From JABDCD01 sp964469525 (lineage in GTDB: Bacteria > Pseudomonadota > Alphaproteobacteria > Rickettsiales > SXRF01), in the NCBI GenBank assembly GCA_964469525.1, contig CAYXYU010000008.1, forward strand, positions 1 to 64,000: a stretch of DNA of 64,000 nucleotides. Reading direction: 5' to 3'. The stretch's first letter is position 1. Each line of letters opens with the position of its first letter. This document shows positions 52,660 to 62,040 of the stretch, piece by piece. The notes beneath the pieces were generated by a model. The model saw only the letters and a program-made list of their open reading frames with translations. It did not search any database and was not told where the DNA came from. A program made the translations under genes and the position numbers.

Positions 52660-54045
52660 TCAGGCGACTTCCCACTTGATCGCCAGCGCCTCCACGAAGC
52701 GGCAGAAGGCATCGCCGCGCGCCTCGAAATTCTTCCATTGGTCGAACGAGGCGCAGGCGGGAGAAAGCAGCACCACGGCATTCTCGATACGGTCAGCGAA
52801 AGCAAGCGCCGCCGCTTCCTTGACCGCCGCCTTGAGCGTACCGCAATGGGTGTAAGGCACCCGGCCCTCCAGCGTGGCCGCAAAGGCGTTTTCCGATTCC
52901 CCGATCAGGAAGGCATGCACAATGCGCGGGAAATACTGGGCGAGCGCGTCAATCCCGCCCGCCTTCGGGCGGCCGCCGACGATCCAGTAAATATTCCGGT
53001 AGGGGGCCAGCGCGTTGGCGGTGGCTTCGGCATTGGTTGCCTTGCTATCGTTGATGAAGCGCACGCCGCGGATCGTCGCCACCTGCTGCAGGCGGTGCCG
53101 CAGCCCCCCGTAGCTCTGCATGGCCTGATAAATCGCATCCGGACCAAGGCCGGCGGCGCGGGCGATGGCATAGGCGACAGCGGCATTCTGCCAGTTATGC
53201 CGGCCGGTCAGCGTAACAATGGGATTCAGATCGAAGCGGCGGGATTCCCGAACATCGTACAGCACGCCTTCGCGCACATAAACGCCCTGCGTCTCCTTGG
53301 CGCCGGACACTTCCACCACCTGCTGGGCCTTGCGCTTTTTCAGTTCCAGACCGAGCCCATCGGTATGGTCGTCATCGATAGCAAGGACAGCCACGTCGCC
53401 CGCCTCTTGGCGGTCGAAGATATGTTTCTTGGCGGCAACGTAAGCTTCCATCGAGCCATGGCGGTCGAGATGATCCGGCGTGGCGTTCAGCATCGCGGCG
53501 ATAGTGAAGCGCGTCGTCTTTACCAGATCGAGCTGGTAGGAAGACAGTTCCAATACGTACGTTCCGTCACTCTCCAGCGGCTTCAGCGACAGCGCCGCCG
53601 TGCCGAGATTGCCGCCAATCTGGACATTGCCCCCCGCCGCCGCCAGGATGTGGCCGGTCAGCGCCGTGGTCGTCGATTTGCCGTTGGTGCCGGTGATGCC
53701 GATATAGCGCGCCTTCGGGCAGGCACGAAACAGCAGCTCGATATCGCCGATGACGGGACATTCATGCTTTTGCGCCAGCACCACCGACGGGTGCGGCTTT
53801 GGATATGTCAGCGGTACGCCCGGGCTTAAAATCAGTGCCTTCAGCTCCTTCCACGGCCAGTCGGCGAATGCCGCCAGCTTCGCCGCCGGATATGCCGCGG
53901 CGGCACGGGCGCAGCTTGTCTCGCGGTCGTCCCACGCATAAACATCGGCGCCGCCGGCCAGCAATGCGGCGAGCGTGGCGTCGCCGGCCTTGCCCAGACC
54001 AAATACACCGACTTTTTTTCCGGAATACTCCGACACGATAATCAT
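52660..54045 (-). CDS. murD: UDP-MurNAc-L-alanine--D-glutamate ligase
   Basis: A 461-residue Mur ligase. The Rossmann start is KVGVFGLGKAGDATLAALLA, the ATP loop GITGTNGKSTTTALTGHILA, with ELSSYQLDLV and ATPDHLDRHGSMEAY following, and FINDSKATNAEATANAL in the C-terminal domain. It adds D-Glu in the cytoplasm. It lies two bases after mraY and one base before ftsW. Confidence 0.96.
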   Translation of the reverse strand: MIIVSEYSGKKVGVFGLGKAGDATLAALLAGGADVYAWDDRETSCARAAAAYPAAKLAAFADWPWKELKALILSPGVPLTYPKPHPSVVLAQKHECPVIGDIELLFRACPKARYIGITGTNGKSTTTALTGHILAAAGGNVQIGGNLGTAALSLKPLESDGTYVLELSSYQLDLVKTTRFTIAAMLNATPDHLDRHGSMEAYVAAKKHIFDRQEAGDVAVLAIDDDHTDGLGLELKKRKAQQVVEVSGAKETQGVYVREGVLYDVRESRRFDLNPIVTLTGRHNWQNAAVAYAIARAAGLGPDAIYQAMQSYGGLRHRLQQVATIRGVRFINDSKATNAEATANALAPYRNIYWIVGGRPKAGGIDALAQYFPRIVHAFLIGESENAFAATLEGRVPYTHCGTLKAAVKEAAALAFADRIENAVVLLSPACASFDQWKNFEARGDAFCRFVEALAIKWEVA

Positions 54046-54047
54046 GG

Positions 54048-55136
54048 CTATCTCAGTTTTAAGGTGGCTAATCCCAACAATGCAAAAATGCAGGCGATAA
54101 TCCAGAAGCGGATGACGATGGTGGGCTCCTTCCAGCCCAGCTTCTCAAAATGATGATGGATCGGGGCCATGTGGAACACGCGCTTGCCACGGGTCTTGTA
54201 GGAGGCGACCTGGATGATGACCGACACCGCCTCGATCACAAACAACCCACCGATGATGGCCAGCACCAGCTCATGCTTGGTGATGACGGCGATGGCGCCG
54301 AGCGAGCCGCCGAAGGCGAGGCTGCCCGTATCGCCCATGAATACCTGCGCCGGCGGCGCGTTGAACCACAGGAAGCCGAGGCTGGCCCCGACCAGCGCCG
54401 CGCAGAATACCGCCAGCTCGCCCGAACCGGGAATGAAATGCAGCTGCAGGTAATTGGCGAACACGGCATTGCCGACCAGGTAGGCGATCAGCGCGAAGCA
54501 GCCGGCAACGATCATGATCGGCACGATGGCCAGCCCGTCCAGCCCGTCGGTGAGGTTCACCGCATTCGACGCGCCGACCAGCACGATCAGCACGAACGGG
54601 ATATAGAACAGCCCGGCATGGATCAGGACATCCTTGAAGAACGGCACGGCGATGGCCCCTCCCATGCCCGGCGGCGCGACATATTGCACGGCGATACCCG
54701 CGATGAGCGCGATCAGCGTCTGCGCCACCAGCTTGCGCCGCGAAGACAGCCCTTTGCTGTTGCGCTTAGTCAGCTTGAGATAGTCGTCGAAGAAGCCGAT
54801 CAGTCCGAACCCGACCGTCACCAGCAGCACGATCCAGATGTATTTGTTGGCCAGGTCCGCCCACAGCAGCGTTGAAACGCTTACCGCCAGCAGGATCATC
54901 ATGCCGCCCATGGTCGGTGTGCCTTTCTTGGTCAGCAGGTGCGACTCCGGCCCGTCGATGCGGATCGGCTGCCCTTCGGCCTGCTTCGATTTCAGCCAGC
55001 GGATGATCTTCGGTCCCAGCCAGAAGCTTAGGAGCAGCGCCGTGAACACCGCGCCGCCGCTGCGAAACGTCAGATAACGGAACAGGTTGAAGAGGGTGAA
55101 ATCATTGGCCAGCGGAGCAAGCAGGTTATACAGCAT
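54048..55136 (-). CDS. mraY: phospho-N-acetylmuramoyl-pentapeptide transferase
   Basis: A 362-residue membrane transferase with about 10 spans forming lipid I. The family motifs are TKKGTPTMGGMMIL, IGFFDDYLKLTKRNSKGL (Mg-binding Asp), NLTDGLDGLA and MAPIHHHFEKLG. ATG 55136 (MLYNLLAPLANDFTLF) overlaps the murF end by 11 bases. A longer open frame upstream is an artefact of murF. Confidence 0.96.
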   Translation of the reverse strand: MLYNLLAPLANDFTLFNLFRYLTFRSGGAVFTALLLSFWLGPKIIRWLKSKQAEGQPIRIDGPESHLLTKKGTPTMGGMMILLAVSVSTLLWADLANKYIWIVLLVTVGFGLIGFFDDYLKLTKRNSKGLSSRRKLVAQTLIALIAGIAVQYVAPPGMGGAIAVPFFKDVLIHAGLFYIPFVLIVLVGASNAVNLTDGLDGLAIVPIMIVAGCFALIAYLVGNAVFANYLQLHFIPGSGELAVFCAALVGASLGFLWFNAPPAQVFMGDTGSLAFGGSLGAIAVITKHELVLAIIGGLFVIEAVSVIIQVASYKTRGKRVFHMAPIHHHFEKLGWKEPTIVIRFWIIACIFALLGLATLKLR

Positions 55137-56553
55137 GTTTCTTCTCCTTCGCCGCGGAAGCGGGGCCGGCAAGCGCTTTGGCCAGTTCGTACATCTTACT
55201 GCCGTGCGAGCCTTTGACCAGCAGAATATCGCCGTCACGCAGTTCCTTCTGCAATATCGGCAGCAGTGCCGGGACCGTATCGGCATGACCGAGGCGCATC
55301 GCCTGCGGCAGCGCGTCGTAAAGATGCCGCATTAGGCTGCCGGCGGTAAACACCCCGTCAAAACCGTGATGCTCGAGGTCAGGCGCCAGCGATGCATGCA
55401 GCGACGGCGCCTGCGCTCCCAGCTCCAGCATATCGCCCAGCGCCGCCAGTTTACGCCCCTGACCGGCATGCGCCTTCCATACCTCCGCCGTCTTGGCGAA
55501 TCCGGCGCGCATCGACGCAGGGCTCGCATTATAACTGTCATCGATCAGGATGGCGTCGCCGCCCTTCACCGCTAGCGGCACCAGCCGGCCGCGCCCTTCC
55601 GGTTCGCGGAAGGCCACCAATGCGCGGGCAGATTTCGTGACATCGAGCCCGAGCGCCTGCACCGCCGCCAGCGTCAGCAGCGAAGACAGCGCCCAGTGCC
55701 GCCCGGTGGCGGCCAGGGTGTAGTCCAAAACCTTGCCGCTTATGTCGGCGCTGACGATGGCGCCTCCCGATCCCGATCCGTAATCGCGAAGGCGGCACTC
55801 CGCCTTGGTATGTTCGCCAAAGGTAATGATATTGGCGACACGGCAGGCCCTGGCCTGCTTCACCAGCGTGGGATAGGAGGCATTGTCCCGGTTCAGCACC
55901 GCGACGCCGTTTGGGTCCAGCCCCGTAAAAATTTCTGCCTTGGCGAGAGCGATCTCCTCCAGCGAATCAAAGAACTCGATATGCACTGCCTCCACGCCGG
56001 TAATCGCCGCCACGTGCGGGCGCACCAGGCGCGTCAACCGTGCAATCTCCCCGGCATGATTCATCCCCATCTCGAATACGGCAAAGGGCATGGCAGGCGC
56101 GAGATTGGCGAGATTGAGCGGGGCGCCGATATGGTTATTGAAATTGCCGCTGCTGGCATAGGTCTCGCCGTGCGCCGACAAGGCGAGGCGTAGCATTTCT
56201 TTGGCCCCCGTCTTGCCGACGCTGCCGGTGACGCCGACAATCTTCGCCCGACTGCGCGCGCGCGCAAAACGCCCCAGATTCTCCAGTGCCTGCTGCGTAT
56301 CCGGCACGAGGATGAGCGGCTTGCCCTCCGCACCGTCAGGCACATGGCTGACAACCGCAGCAACAGCGCCATTCTCGAACGCCTTGGCGACATAATCATG
56401 TCCATCGAAGCGGTCGCCTTTCAGCGCAATGAACAGGTCGCCGCGACGCATGCGGCGGCTGTCGATATCGACGCGCATGGCCTCCCAGGCACCCCCCTGC
56501 GCTTTGCCCTGCGTCGCCTCCGCCGCTGTCTTGTCTGTCCAGAGTATCGTCAT
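55126..56553 (-). CDS. murF: UDP-MurNAc-tripeptide--D-alanyl-D-alanine ligase
   Basis: A 475-residue Mur ligase that adds the D-Ala-D-Ala dipeptide. It starts with the substrate domain (VDIDSRRMRRGDLFIALKGD). The ATP loop is VGVTGSVGKTGAKEML, where the usual Thr run is replaced by Gly-Ala. NFNNHIGAPLNLANL, FEMGMNHAGEI and IDDSYNASPASMRAG are typical MurF stretches. It overlaps murE by four bases and mraY by 11. Confidence 0.95.
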   Translation of the reverse strand: MTILWTDKTAAEATQGKAQGGAWEAMRVDIDSRRMRRGDLFIALKGDRFDGHDYVAKAFENGAVAAVVSHVPDGAEGKPLILVPDTQQALENLGRFARARSRAKIVGVTGSVGKTGAKEMLRLALSAHGETYASSGNFNNHIGAPLNLANLAPAMPFAVFEMGMNHAGEIARLTRLVRPHVAAITGVEAVHIEFFDSLEEIALAKAEIFTGLDPNGVAVLNRDNASYPTLVKQARACRVANIITFGEHTKAECRLRDYGSGSGGAIVSADISGKVLDYTLAATGRHWALSSLLTLAAVQALGLDVTKSARALVAFREPEGRGRLVPLAVKGGDAILIDDSYNASPASMRAGFAKTAEVWKAHAGQGRKLAALGDMLELGAQAPSLHASLAPDLEHHGFDGVFTAGSLMRHLYDALPQAMRLGHADTVPALLPILQKELRDGDILLVKGSHGSKMYELAKALAGPASAAKEKKHAV

Positions 56554-58031
56554 GCCGCCAGTTTCAATGCCTTTGCCGCCTCGCGCACCACTTCCGCATC
56601 GTCGAACGGGAAGGTTTTGCTGCCGATGATCTGCGTCTTTTCATGCCCCTTGCCCGCCACCACGAGAATATCGCCTGTCCCCAGGCTTTTCAGCGCAACA
56701 TAAATAGCTTCACGGCGGTCCGCAACCTCTTTGGCGCCGGGCGACGCCGCGAGCACTGCGCTGCGGATGGCGGCCGGATCCTCGCTGCGCGGGTTGTCGT
56801 CAGTGACGATGACCGCATCCGCCAGCTCGCTTGCCGCCCGCCCCATTTCCGGGCGCTTGCCGGCATCACGGTCACCGCCGCAGCCGAACACGACATGTAA
56901 TTTGCAGGCCGCATGCGGCCGCAATGTCTTGAGGATATTGGCTAATGCCATCGGCGTATGGGCATAATCGATAAACACGGTCGCGCCGTTATGCAATGTT
57001 GCCACCTGTTCGAGCCGTCCCGGCACGCCTTTGAACCTGCCGATCACCGGGAGTGCCTCCTCCAGCGTGCCGCCGCTGCCGGCCACCAGCCCCAGCGCCG
57101 CCAGGATATTCATCGCCTGAAACGCCCCTACCAGGGGAATATCAAGCGCATGCGGCTTGCCGAACAGCTCGACCTCCACCGACTGGCCGTGTGGCAGGGG
57201 TGAAATCCGATTGACCCTCAACTCCCTTCCCTTGCGCCCGAAGCCGATGATGGCGTGGCGGCGGTTGTCGCAGATCGCTTTAATCTGCGGGAAGCGGGGA
57301 TCGTCCTGGTTAAGCACCGCGGTTTTGCCCCGCGGCAGCAGCTCGGCGAACAGGCGCAGCTTGGCGGCGAAATACGCCTCTTCGGTACCGTGGTAATCGA
57401 GATGGTCGCGCGTCAGGTTGGTGAAGGCCGCCGCTTCGAGCTTCACACCATCGAGCCGGTACTGGTCGAGGCCGTGGCTGGAGGCTTCCATGGCAGCATA
57501 GGCAGTGTTTTTCTCCGCCATTTCCGCCAGCAGCTTATGCAGCTGCACGGGATCGGGCGTGGTGCGTGATTCGGGATAAAGCACCTCACCCGCGCCGGAC
57601 AGCGCCCCGAGCGTGCCGATCGACGCCGAGGATCTTCCCATATGATGCCAGAACTGGCGGTAGAAATCGGCAGTCGAGGTCTTGCCGTCGGTGCCGGTGA
57701 CCGCCACCATGTGCGCTGGCTGCGCGTGCCCATAAAACGCCACCGCCATCAGCGCCAGCGCCTGACGGACATTGGCAGCGCGAATAAGCGGCAGGCCGGT
57801 TTCAGGCGTCAACGCATCCTTATCACATAGCACCGCTGCCGCGCCTTTTTCCTTCGCCTCCGGGATGAATGTTGTCCCGTCCGCCGCCGTGCCTTTCAGC
57901 GCCACGAACAGGTAACCGGGCCGTATCTGGCGCGAATCGGCGGTGATGCCGGTTATCTGCAGCGTCGCCGCTCCTGCCGGCAGGCCAGGCGCCTCCGGCA
58001 CTGCTTTCGTCAGGTCAATAAGCGGCCGCAT
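56550..58031 (-). CDS. murE: UDP-MurNAc-tripeptide synthetase (meso-DAP adding)
   Basis: A 493-residue Mur ligase. ITADSRQIRPGYLFVALKG is the uridine-binding domain, VTGTDGKTSTADFYRQFW the ATP loop, and LTRDHLDYHGTEEAYFAAK the central domain. The motif DNPR in VIVTDDNPRSEDPAAI specifies meso-diaminopimelate over lysine, so the peptidoglycan is DAP-type. ATG 58031 overlaps the ftsI end by 17 bases. Confidence 0.96.
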   Translation of the reverse strand: MRPLIDLTKAVPEAPGLPAGAATLQITGITADSRQIRPGYLFVALKGTAADGTTFIPEAKEKGAAAVLCDKDALTPETGLPLIRAANVRQALALMAVAFYGHAQPAHMVAVTGTDGKTSTADFYRQFWHHMGRSSASIGTLGALSGAGEVLYPESRTTPDPVQLHKLLAEMAEKNTAYAAMEASSHGLDQYRLDGVKLEAAAFTNLTRDHLDYHGTEEAYFAAKLRLFAELLPRGKTAVLNQDDPRFPQIKAICDNRRHAIIGFGRKGRELRVNRISPLPHGQSVEVELFGKPHALDIPLVGAFQAMNILAALGLVAGSGGTLEEALPVIGRFKGVPGRLEQVATLHNGATVFIDYAHTPMALANILKTLRPHAACKLHVVFGCGGDRDAGKRPEMGRAASELADAVIVTDDNPRSEDPAAIRSAVLAASPGAKEVADRREAIYVALKSLGTGDILVVAGKGHEKTQIIGSKTFPFDDAEVVREAAKALKLAA

Positions 58032-59790
58032 CGTAATAGTGCCTTTCCACGGCCGGAACGACGGCAGGCGCCGGCTTGGGTTTATGCTCGACCCAGAACT
58101 TCTCCGCATCGTCGCCCGGCGCGTCATAGACCGGGGGAATGCCGAGAATGGGTCCCATGCGCGCAATCATGCGCCCGGCGACGGGCGCGGCGATCCAGCC
58201 GCCGGTGGCAAACTGGAAGGTAGAGGCGTTGCCCTTGGGATTGTCGATCATCACCAGCACAACATAGCGCGGATTATCCACCGGAAATGTACCGATGAAA
58301 GACGTCAGTTTGGCGCTCTTTTCATATTTTCCGGCCGCAATCTTTTCTGCCGTGCCAGTCTTGCCGCCGACGCGGTAGCCGGGTACATCCGCCTTGCTGC
58401 CGGTGCCATGCTCGACCGCCAGCCGCATCAGGCGGCGCATATTCTGCGACGTTTCCTCGCTGATGACGCGCTCACCTTCCGCCTTTCCCTCATTGCCGCC
58501 TTTCACCAGGGTCAGGCGCGGCAGCGTGCCGCCGTTTACCATCGCCGCGATGCCGCGCACCAGATGCAGCGGAGTCACCGAAATGCCGTGGCCGTAGGAG
58601 ACAGTAACGGTATTGATCTCGCGCCATGGATTGGGAATCAGCGGCGTCGCCGTTTCGGGCAATTCGATGGCAAGCGGCTCCAGCATGCCGAGTTTTTCCA
58701 TGAAGGCTTTCTGGCGCTTGGTGCCGACATCGAGCACCATGCGCGCCGTGCCGATATTGGAGGAGTGGGCATATACCTCCGGCACGGTCAGCCAGCGCCG
58801 CTCGGGGTGCGCGTCGTTGATGATGTGCGAGGCGATGCGGAAGGGCTGCGTCGCGTCATAGCGGCTTTTCATGGTCGCCACGCCGTAATCGAGCGCCATC
58901 GCCATGGTGAAGGTCTTGAAGGTCGAGCCCATTTCATACAGGCCGAGGGAGGCGCGGTTGAACATGGCCGCATCGCTTCCCTTGCCTGGCTTGTGCGGGT
59001 CGAAGTCCGGCAGCGATACCAGTGCCAGCAGCTCGCCTTTATGCACATCGGCAATGACGCCGACACCCCCCACCGCCTGGAACTCGCTGATCGATTTTTT
59101 AACCTCCTCATGCAGGATCGCCTGCAGGCGGGCGTCGATGGAAACGGCCAGCGGCTCGCGGTTCAGCGCGCGGTCGCGCAGCCGCTGGTCGGAGGCGCGC
59201 TCAAGGCCGGCCAGCCCCTTGTTGTCGATGCCGACATAGCCCAGCACGTGCGAGAATAGATTGCCGTAAGGATAGACGCGCCGTTCCTCCGGCAGAAAAT
59301 ACAGGCCGGGAATGCCCAGGCTGTTGACGCGCTGCTGTTCTTTCGGCGTCAGGTTGCGCTTGATCCACAGGAAGGATTTATTGGTATCGAGCTTCTGGCG
59401 CAGGCGTTTGCTGTCCATTCCCAGCGTCCTGCCAAGTTTTACCGCCGTCTCTTCCTTATCGCGGATCTCCTGCGGATTGACAAAGACCGACGCCGTCATC
59501 AGGCTGGTGGCGAGCAGCATGCCGTTGCGATCCACGATATCACCGCGTTGCAGGACCGGATCCGTGGAAATGAGCTCGACCTGCTGCGCTTTACCGCCGT
59601 TATCCGGGTCGAACACGGTGACGGTCAGCGCCTCTTGGTTATTGATGATGGCAACATCGATCATGCGGAGGATGATGCTGGCGAAGCACAGCAGGAAGAA
59701 CAGCCCGACGCACCACAGCCGCACGCGGCTCTGCTCGATGATCCGGCGGCCGGTGCTTTCCTTGACGATGACCTTGCTGTTTCTTCTCAC
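58015..59790 (-). CDS. ftsI: septal peptidoglycan transpeptidase FtsI (PBP3)
   Basis: A 591-residue class B penicillin-binding protein with one N-terminal span (WCVGLFFLLCFASIILRMID) and a pedestal domain beginning RGDIVDRNGMLLATS. The transpeptidase motifs are SxxK at 289-292 (GSTFKTF), SSN at 343-345 and KTG at 477-479 (GGKTGTAEK). It cross-links septal peptidoglycan as partner of FtsW. Start overlaps ftsL by four bases. The C-terminus is extended by a short Pro/Ala-rich tail. Confidence 0.96.
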   Translation of the reverse strand: MRRNSKVIVKESTGRRIIEQSRVRLWCVGLFFLLCFASIILRMIDVAIINNQEALTVTVFDPDNGGKAQQVELISTDPVLQRGDIVDRNGMLLATSLMTASVFVNPQEIRDKEETAVKLGRTLGMDSKRLRQKLDTNKSFLWIKRNLTPKEQQRVNSLGIPGLYFLPEERRVYPYGNLFSHVLGYVGIDNKGLAGLERASDQRLRDRALNREPLAVSIDARLQAILHEEVKKSISEFQAVGGVGVIADVHKGELLALVSLPDFDPHKPGKGSDAAMFNRASLGLYEMGSTFKTFTMAMALDYGVATMKSRYDATQPFRIASHIINDAHPERRWLTVPEVYAHSSNIGTARMVLDVGTKRQKAFMEKLGMLEPLAIELPETATPLIPNPWREINTVTVSYGHGISVTPLHLVRGIAAMVNGGTLPRLTLVKGGNEGKAEGERVISEETSQNMRRLMRLAVEHGTGSKADVPGYRVGGKTGTAEKIAAGKYEKSAKLTSFIGTFPVDNPRYVVLVMIDNPKGNASTFQFATGGWIAAPVAGRMIARMGPILGIPPVYDAPGDDAEKFWVEHKPKPAPAVVPAVERHYYDAAAY

Positions 59791-60146
59791 CGCACACTCC
59801 CGGTTTCCAGAACAACCTGCGCGGAAACCGGGCTAATACCTAGGTCGGGCTCAAGGGAGGCCTCTGTCTGCCGTGGGAAGGGAATCGCCTGGATGTCGGC
59901 CACCTGCTCCACCGTGACCTCCGAGGCAGACAGGTATTTCCCGGCCAGCATTCTGATGCGCTCCGGCCGGTTGAGATAGGCCCATTCCGCAGCGACGACA
60001 TGCAGGGCTTCTTTCTCCGCCTCCAGTTCGCGCGAGGTTTCGGCGATCTGGCTGTGCAGCGACTGCACCTGGTATTTGACCATGTAGAGCAGGAACGCCG
60101 CCACCACGATGACCAGCATCCAGATCAGGGCGGACAGGCGCTGCAT
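59787..60146 (-). CDS. ftsL: cell division protein FtsL-like
   Basis: A 119-residue bitopic protein. One N-terminal span (LIWMLVIVVAAFLLYMVKYQ) is followed by a coiled coil (QSLHSQIAETSRELEAEKEA) and AEWAYLNRPERIRMLAGKYL, the family's conserved C-terminal helix. FtsL joins FtsB and FtsQ to activate FtsWI. Identity rests on size, topology and place between rsmH and ftsI, since the family diverges strongly. Confidence 0.88.
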   Translation of the reverse strand: MQRLSALIWMLVIVVAAFLLYMVKYQVQSLHSQIAETSRELEAEKEALHVVAAEWAYLNRPERIRMLAGKYLSASEVTVEQVADIQAIPFPRQTEASLEPDLGISPVSAQVVLETGSVR

Positions 60147-60149
60147 AAG

Positions 60150-61079
60150 CTACCCCCTGGCGCGCATCATCATGCGCATGGTGGCGGAACGGGCGCGCGG
60201 ATTTTCAGCGATTTCAGCATCAGAGGCGACGCGCTTCTCCGGCTTCGGTAAAAAAAAGCGGGGAGCCTCCGCCGCCGCCTGCTGTTGAGGCAGATGGCGT
60301 GAAGACTCCCCAAGTTTACCGCAACGGGAGTGGGTAAAACGTTTGACGATCTTGTCCTCGAGCGAGTGGAAGGTCACCACCACCAGCCGCCCGCCGGGAG
60401 CGAGCAGGCCTTCGGCAGCCTGCAGGCCCTTCTCGAGAGCGTCAAATTCCTGATTGACGTGGATGCGCAGGCCCTGAAAGCTGCGCGTCGCCGCGTCGGT
60501 TTTCTGCGGCTTGCCGCCGACCGCCTCGCGGACGATTTCGGCCAGCCGGTGCGTGTCGGTGATCGGCGCTTCGGCGCGCGCCTGCACGATGGCATGCGCG
60601 ATGCGCCGCGCCGCTTTTTCCTCGCCATAGTAATAAAGGATGTCGGCGATTTCCTCTTCGCTCCCCTTATTGACCACATCGGCGGCGGAGAGGCCCTGCC
60701 CCGACATGCGCATGTCGAGCGGGCCTTCGTGACGGAAGGAAAAACCGCGCTCGCCCTGGTCGAGCTGCATCGAGGAGACGCCGAGATCGAGCACGACGCC
60801 GTCCACCGCATGAATGCCGTGCATGGCGACCAGCGCGCACATATCGGCGAAATTGCCCAAAAGCCAGACGAAGCGGTCAGGGAATTCCTGCTCCAGCTTC
60901 TCGGCGAAGCGCCTGGTGGAAGGGTCGCGGTCGATGGCGAAGACGCGGCAGTCGGCGGCACGGAGGATTGCGCGGGTATAACCGCCGGCGCCGAACGTGC
61001 CGTCGATATAAACGCCGTCATCCTTCGGCGCCAGCCAGTCGAGCATGTCATCGAGCATTACCGGCTTGTGGGGGATCAT
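60150..61079 (-). CDS. rsmH: 16S rRNA (cytosine1402-N4)-methyltransferase
   Basis: A 309-residue SAM methyltransferase (MraW). It begins HKPVMLDDMLDWLAPKDDGV, with motif I DGTFGAGGYTRAIL, DGVVLDLGVSSMQLDQGERG and FRHEGPLDMRMS. The C-terminal VVTFHSLEDKIVKRF is diagnostic. It modifies C1402 in the decoding centre. ATG overlaps mraZ by four bases. Confidence 0.96.
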   Translation of the reverse strand: MIPHKPVMLDDMLDWLAPKDDGVYIDGTFGAGGYTRAILRAADCRVFAIDRDPSTRRFAEKLEQEFPDRFVWLLGNFADMCALVAMHGIHAVDGVVLDLGVSSMQLDQGERGFSFRHEGPLDMRMSGQGLSAADVVNKGSEEEIADILYYYGEEKAARRIAHAIVQARAEAPITDTHRLAEIVREAVGGKPQKTDAATRSFQGLRIHVNQEFDALEKGLQAAEGLLAPGGRLVVVTFHSLEDKIVKRFTHSRCGKLGESSRHLPQQQAAAEAPRFFLPKPEKRVASDAEIAENPRARSATMRMMMRARG

Positions 61080-61525
61080 ATGATGTCCCCTTTCAGCTGC
61101 GTGCGCCGCTCGCGCGCGATCTTGCGGGCGCGCTCGATATAGGCGTCGAACGCTTTCGGTTCCCAGATCTCGAACACCTCGCCCTTGCCGACGATGGTCA
61201 CCTGCTCCTCGAGCTTCGCAAATTCGACCAGCGATTCGGGCAGCAGCACGCGTCCTTCCGTGTCGAAATGCATCTGCACGCTGTCGGCGAACAGTGCGGC
61301 GGCGAAGGCATCGCGCTCTTCCGAGTACGGCTCGAAGCGCTCGACGCGCTGGTTGAATTTCATGATGCGCTGCATGCCGCAGGCCTCGATACAGGTGTGG
61401 AGCGGGGAAGCGTAGGCGACGATGCCCGGGGATTCCTGGGCGGTGAGCACCGCCCGGAACTGAGAGGGAATGGAGACGCGGCCCTTTTTATCGAGCCGGT
61501 TATGGTAGGTCGAAAGGAACAACAT
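61076..61525 (-). CDS. mraZ: transcriptional regulator MraZ
   Basis: A 149-residue protein with two SpoVT/AbrB-like halves. STYHNRLDKKGRVSIPSQFR is the first half motif, and TEGRVLLPESLVEFAKLEEQ the second. MraZ forms a ring and represses the division cluster by binding upstream DNA repeats. The ATG begins at 61525, with AAAGGAACAACAT context on the complementary strand giving a weak ribosome-binding site. Four ATGGG boxes lie 43-78 bases upstream. Confidence 0.95.
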   Translation of the reverse strand: MLFLSTYHNRLDKKGRVSIPSQFRAVLTAQESPGIVAYASPLHTCIEACGMQRIMKFNQRVERFEPYSEERDAFAAALFADSVQMHFDTEGRVLLPESLVEFAKLEEQVTIVGKGEVFEIWEPKAFDAYIERARKIARERRTQLKGDII

Positions 61526-61567
61526 ACTCCGATTCGCCGCATCCCGGGTGTACTTTGATAGGATGTT

Positions 61568-61603
61568 ATGGGTATTGATGGGAGCGTATGGGGTAATGAT
61601 GGG
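61568..61603. promoter_or_regulatory. four phased ATGGG boxes, candidate MraZ operator
   Basis: ATGGG occurs at 61568, 61578, 61588 and 61599, spaced 10, 10 and 11 bases. They start 43 bases upstream of mraZ. MraZ of other bacteria binds TGGGN direct repeats with about one-turn spacing upstream of mraZ, though here they read on the strand opposite to the gene. Confidence 0.6.
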
Positions 61604-61611
61604 ATGGTCAA
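61583..61611 (-). promoter_or_regulatory. candidate promoter of the division cluster
   Basis: On the minus strand TTGACC (61611-61606) and TACGCT (61588-61583) are 17 bases apart. The spacer and the minus-10 element overlap the ATGGG boxes, so a bound repressor would block polymerase. The minus-10 is weak. Confidence 0.4.
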
Positions 61612-61753
61612 GGGCATTTCATGGGAAAACCCATAAAAAATGCATAAGGCCATCGGGTTTCGAGGCGGCCTGTGGCAAAAATACAACTGTATGGAAGTTC
61701 AGCGGCTTGGGGATAAGTCTTGGGATAAGATGTGAAGAACTGCCTTAGCCTCC

Positions 61754-61793
61754 AGGCTCTGCTAATAAATTCCGCTAGGCAGAGCCTATTTTT
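61754..61793 (+). terminator. intrinsic terminator-like hairpin upstream of mraZ
   Basis: AGGCTCTGC (61754-61762) pairs with GCAGAGCCT (61779-61787), followed by ATTTTT. It points along the plus strand, where no gene is visible, so a small RNA ending here is possible; on the minus strand the stem would lie in the leader zone between rpsD and mraZ. Confidence 0.55.
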
Positions 61794-62040
61794 CCTCTTC
61801 CGGGACATGTTTTCCCATGCGACGGTGGAGTTGCAACGCGTTGACTGCGCTTTGGCTCAAGCGTCGGGACGGCTGGTTCGGTGACCTCGCCCGGCGTGCT
61901 GGAGTGCTTTTATGTAAAGCGGCCGAACAGTGAGACGCCACTACAGGCGCCCGCATTCTCCCTGCTAGAAGGGAGAAAGTGGCTAGCCACCCATTTTTTT
62001 GAAAGAGGAGAAGAAGAAAAATTTTTTGGACTACCTAACC

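Noticed and set aside
57943..59259. Long open frame antisense to ftsI
   Set aside because: ftsI carries all transpeptidase motifs on the minus strand; the other frame has no recognisable features.
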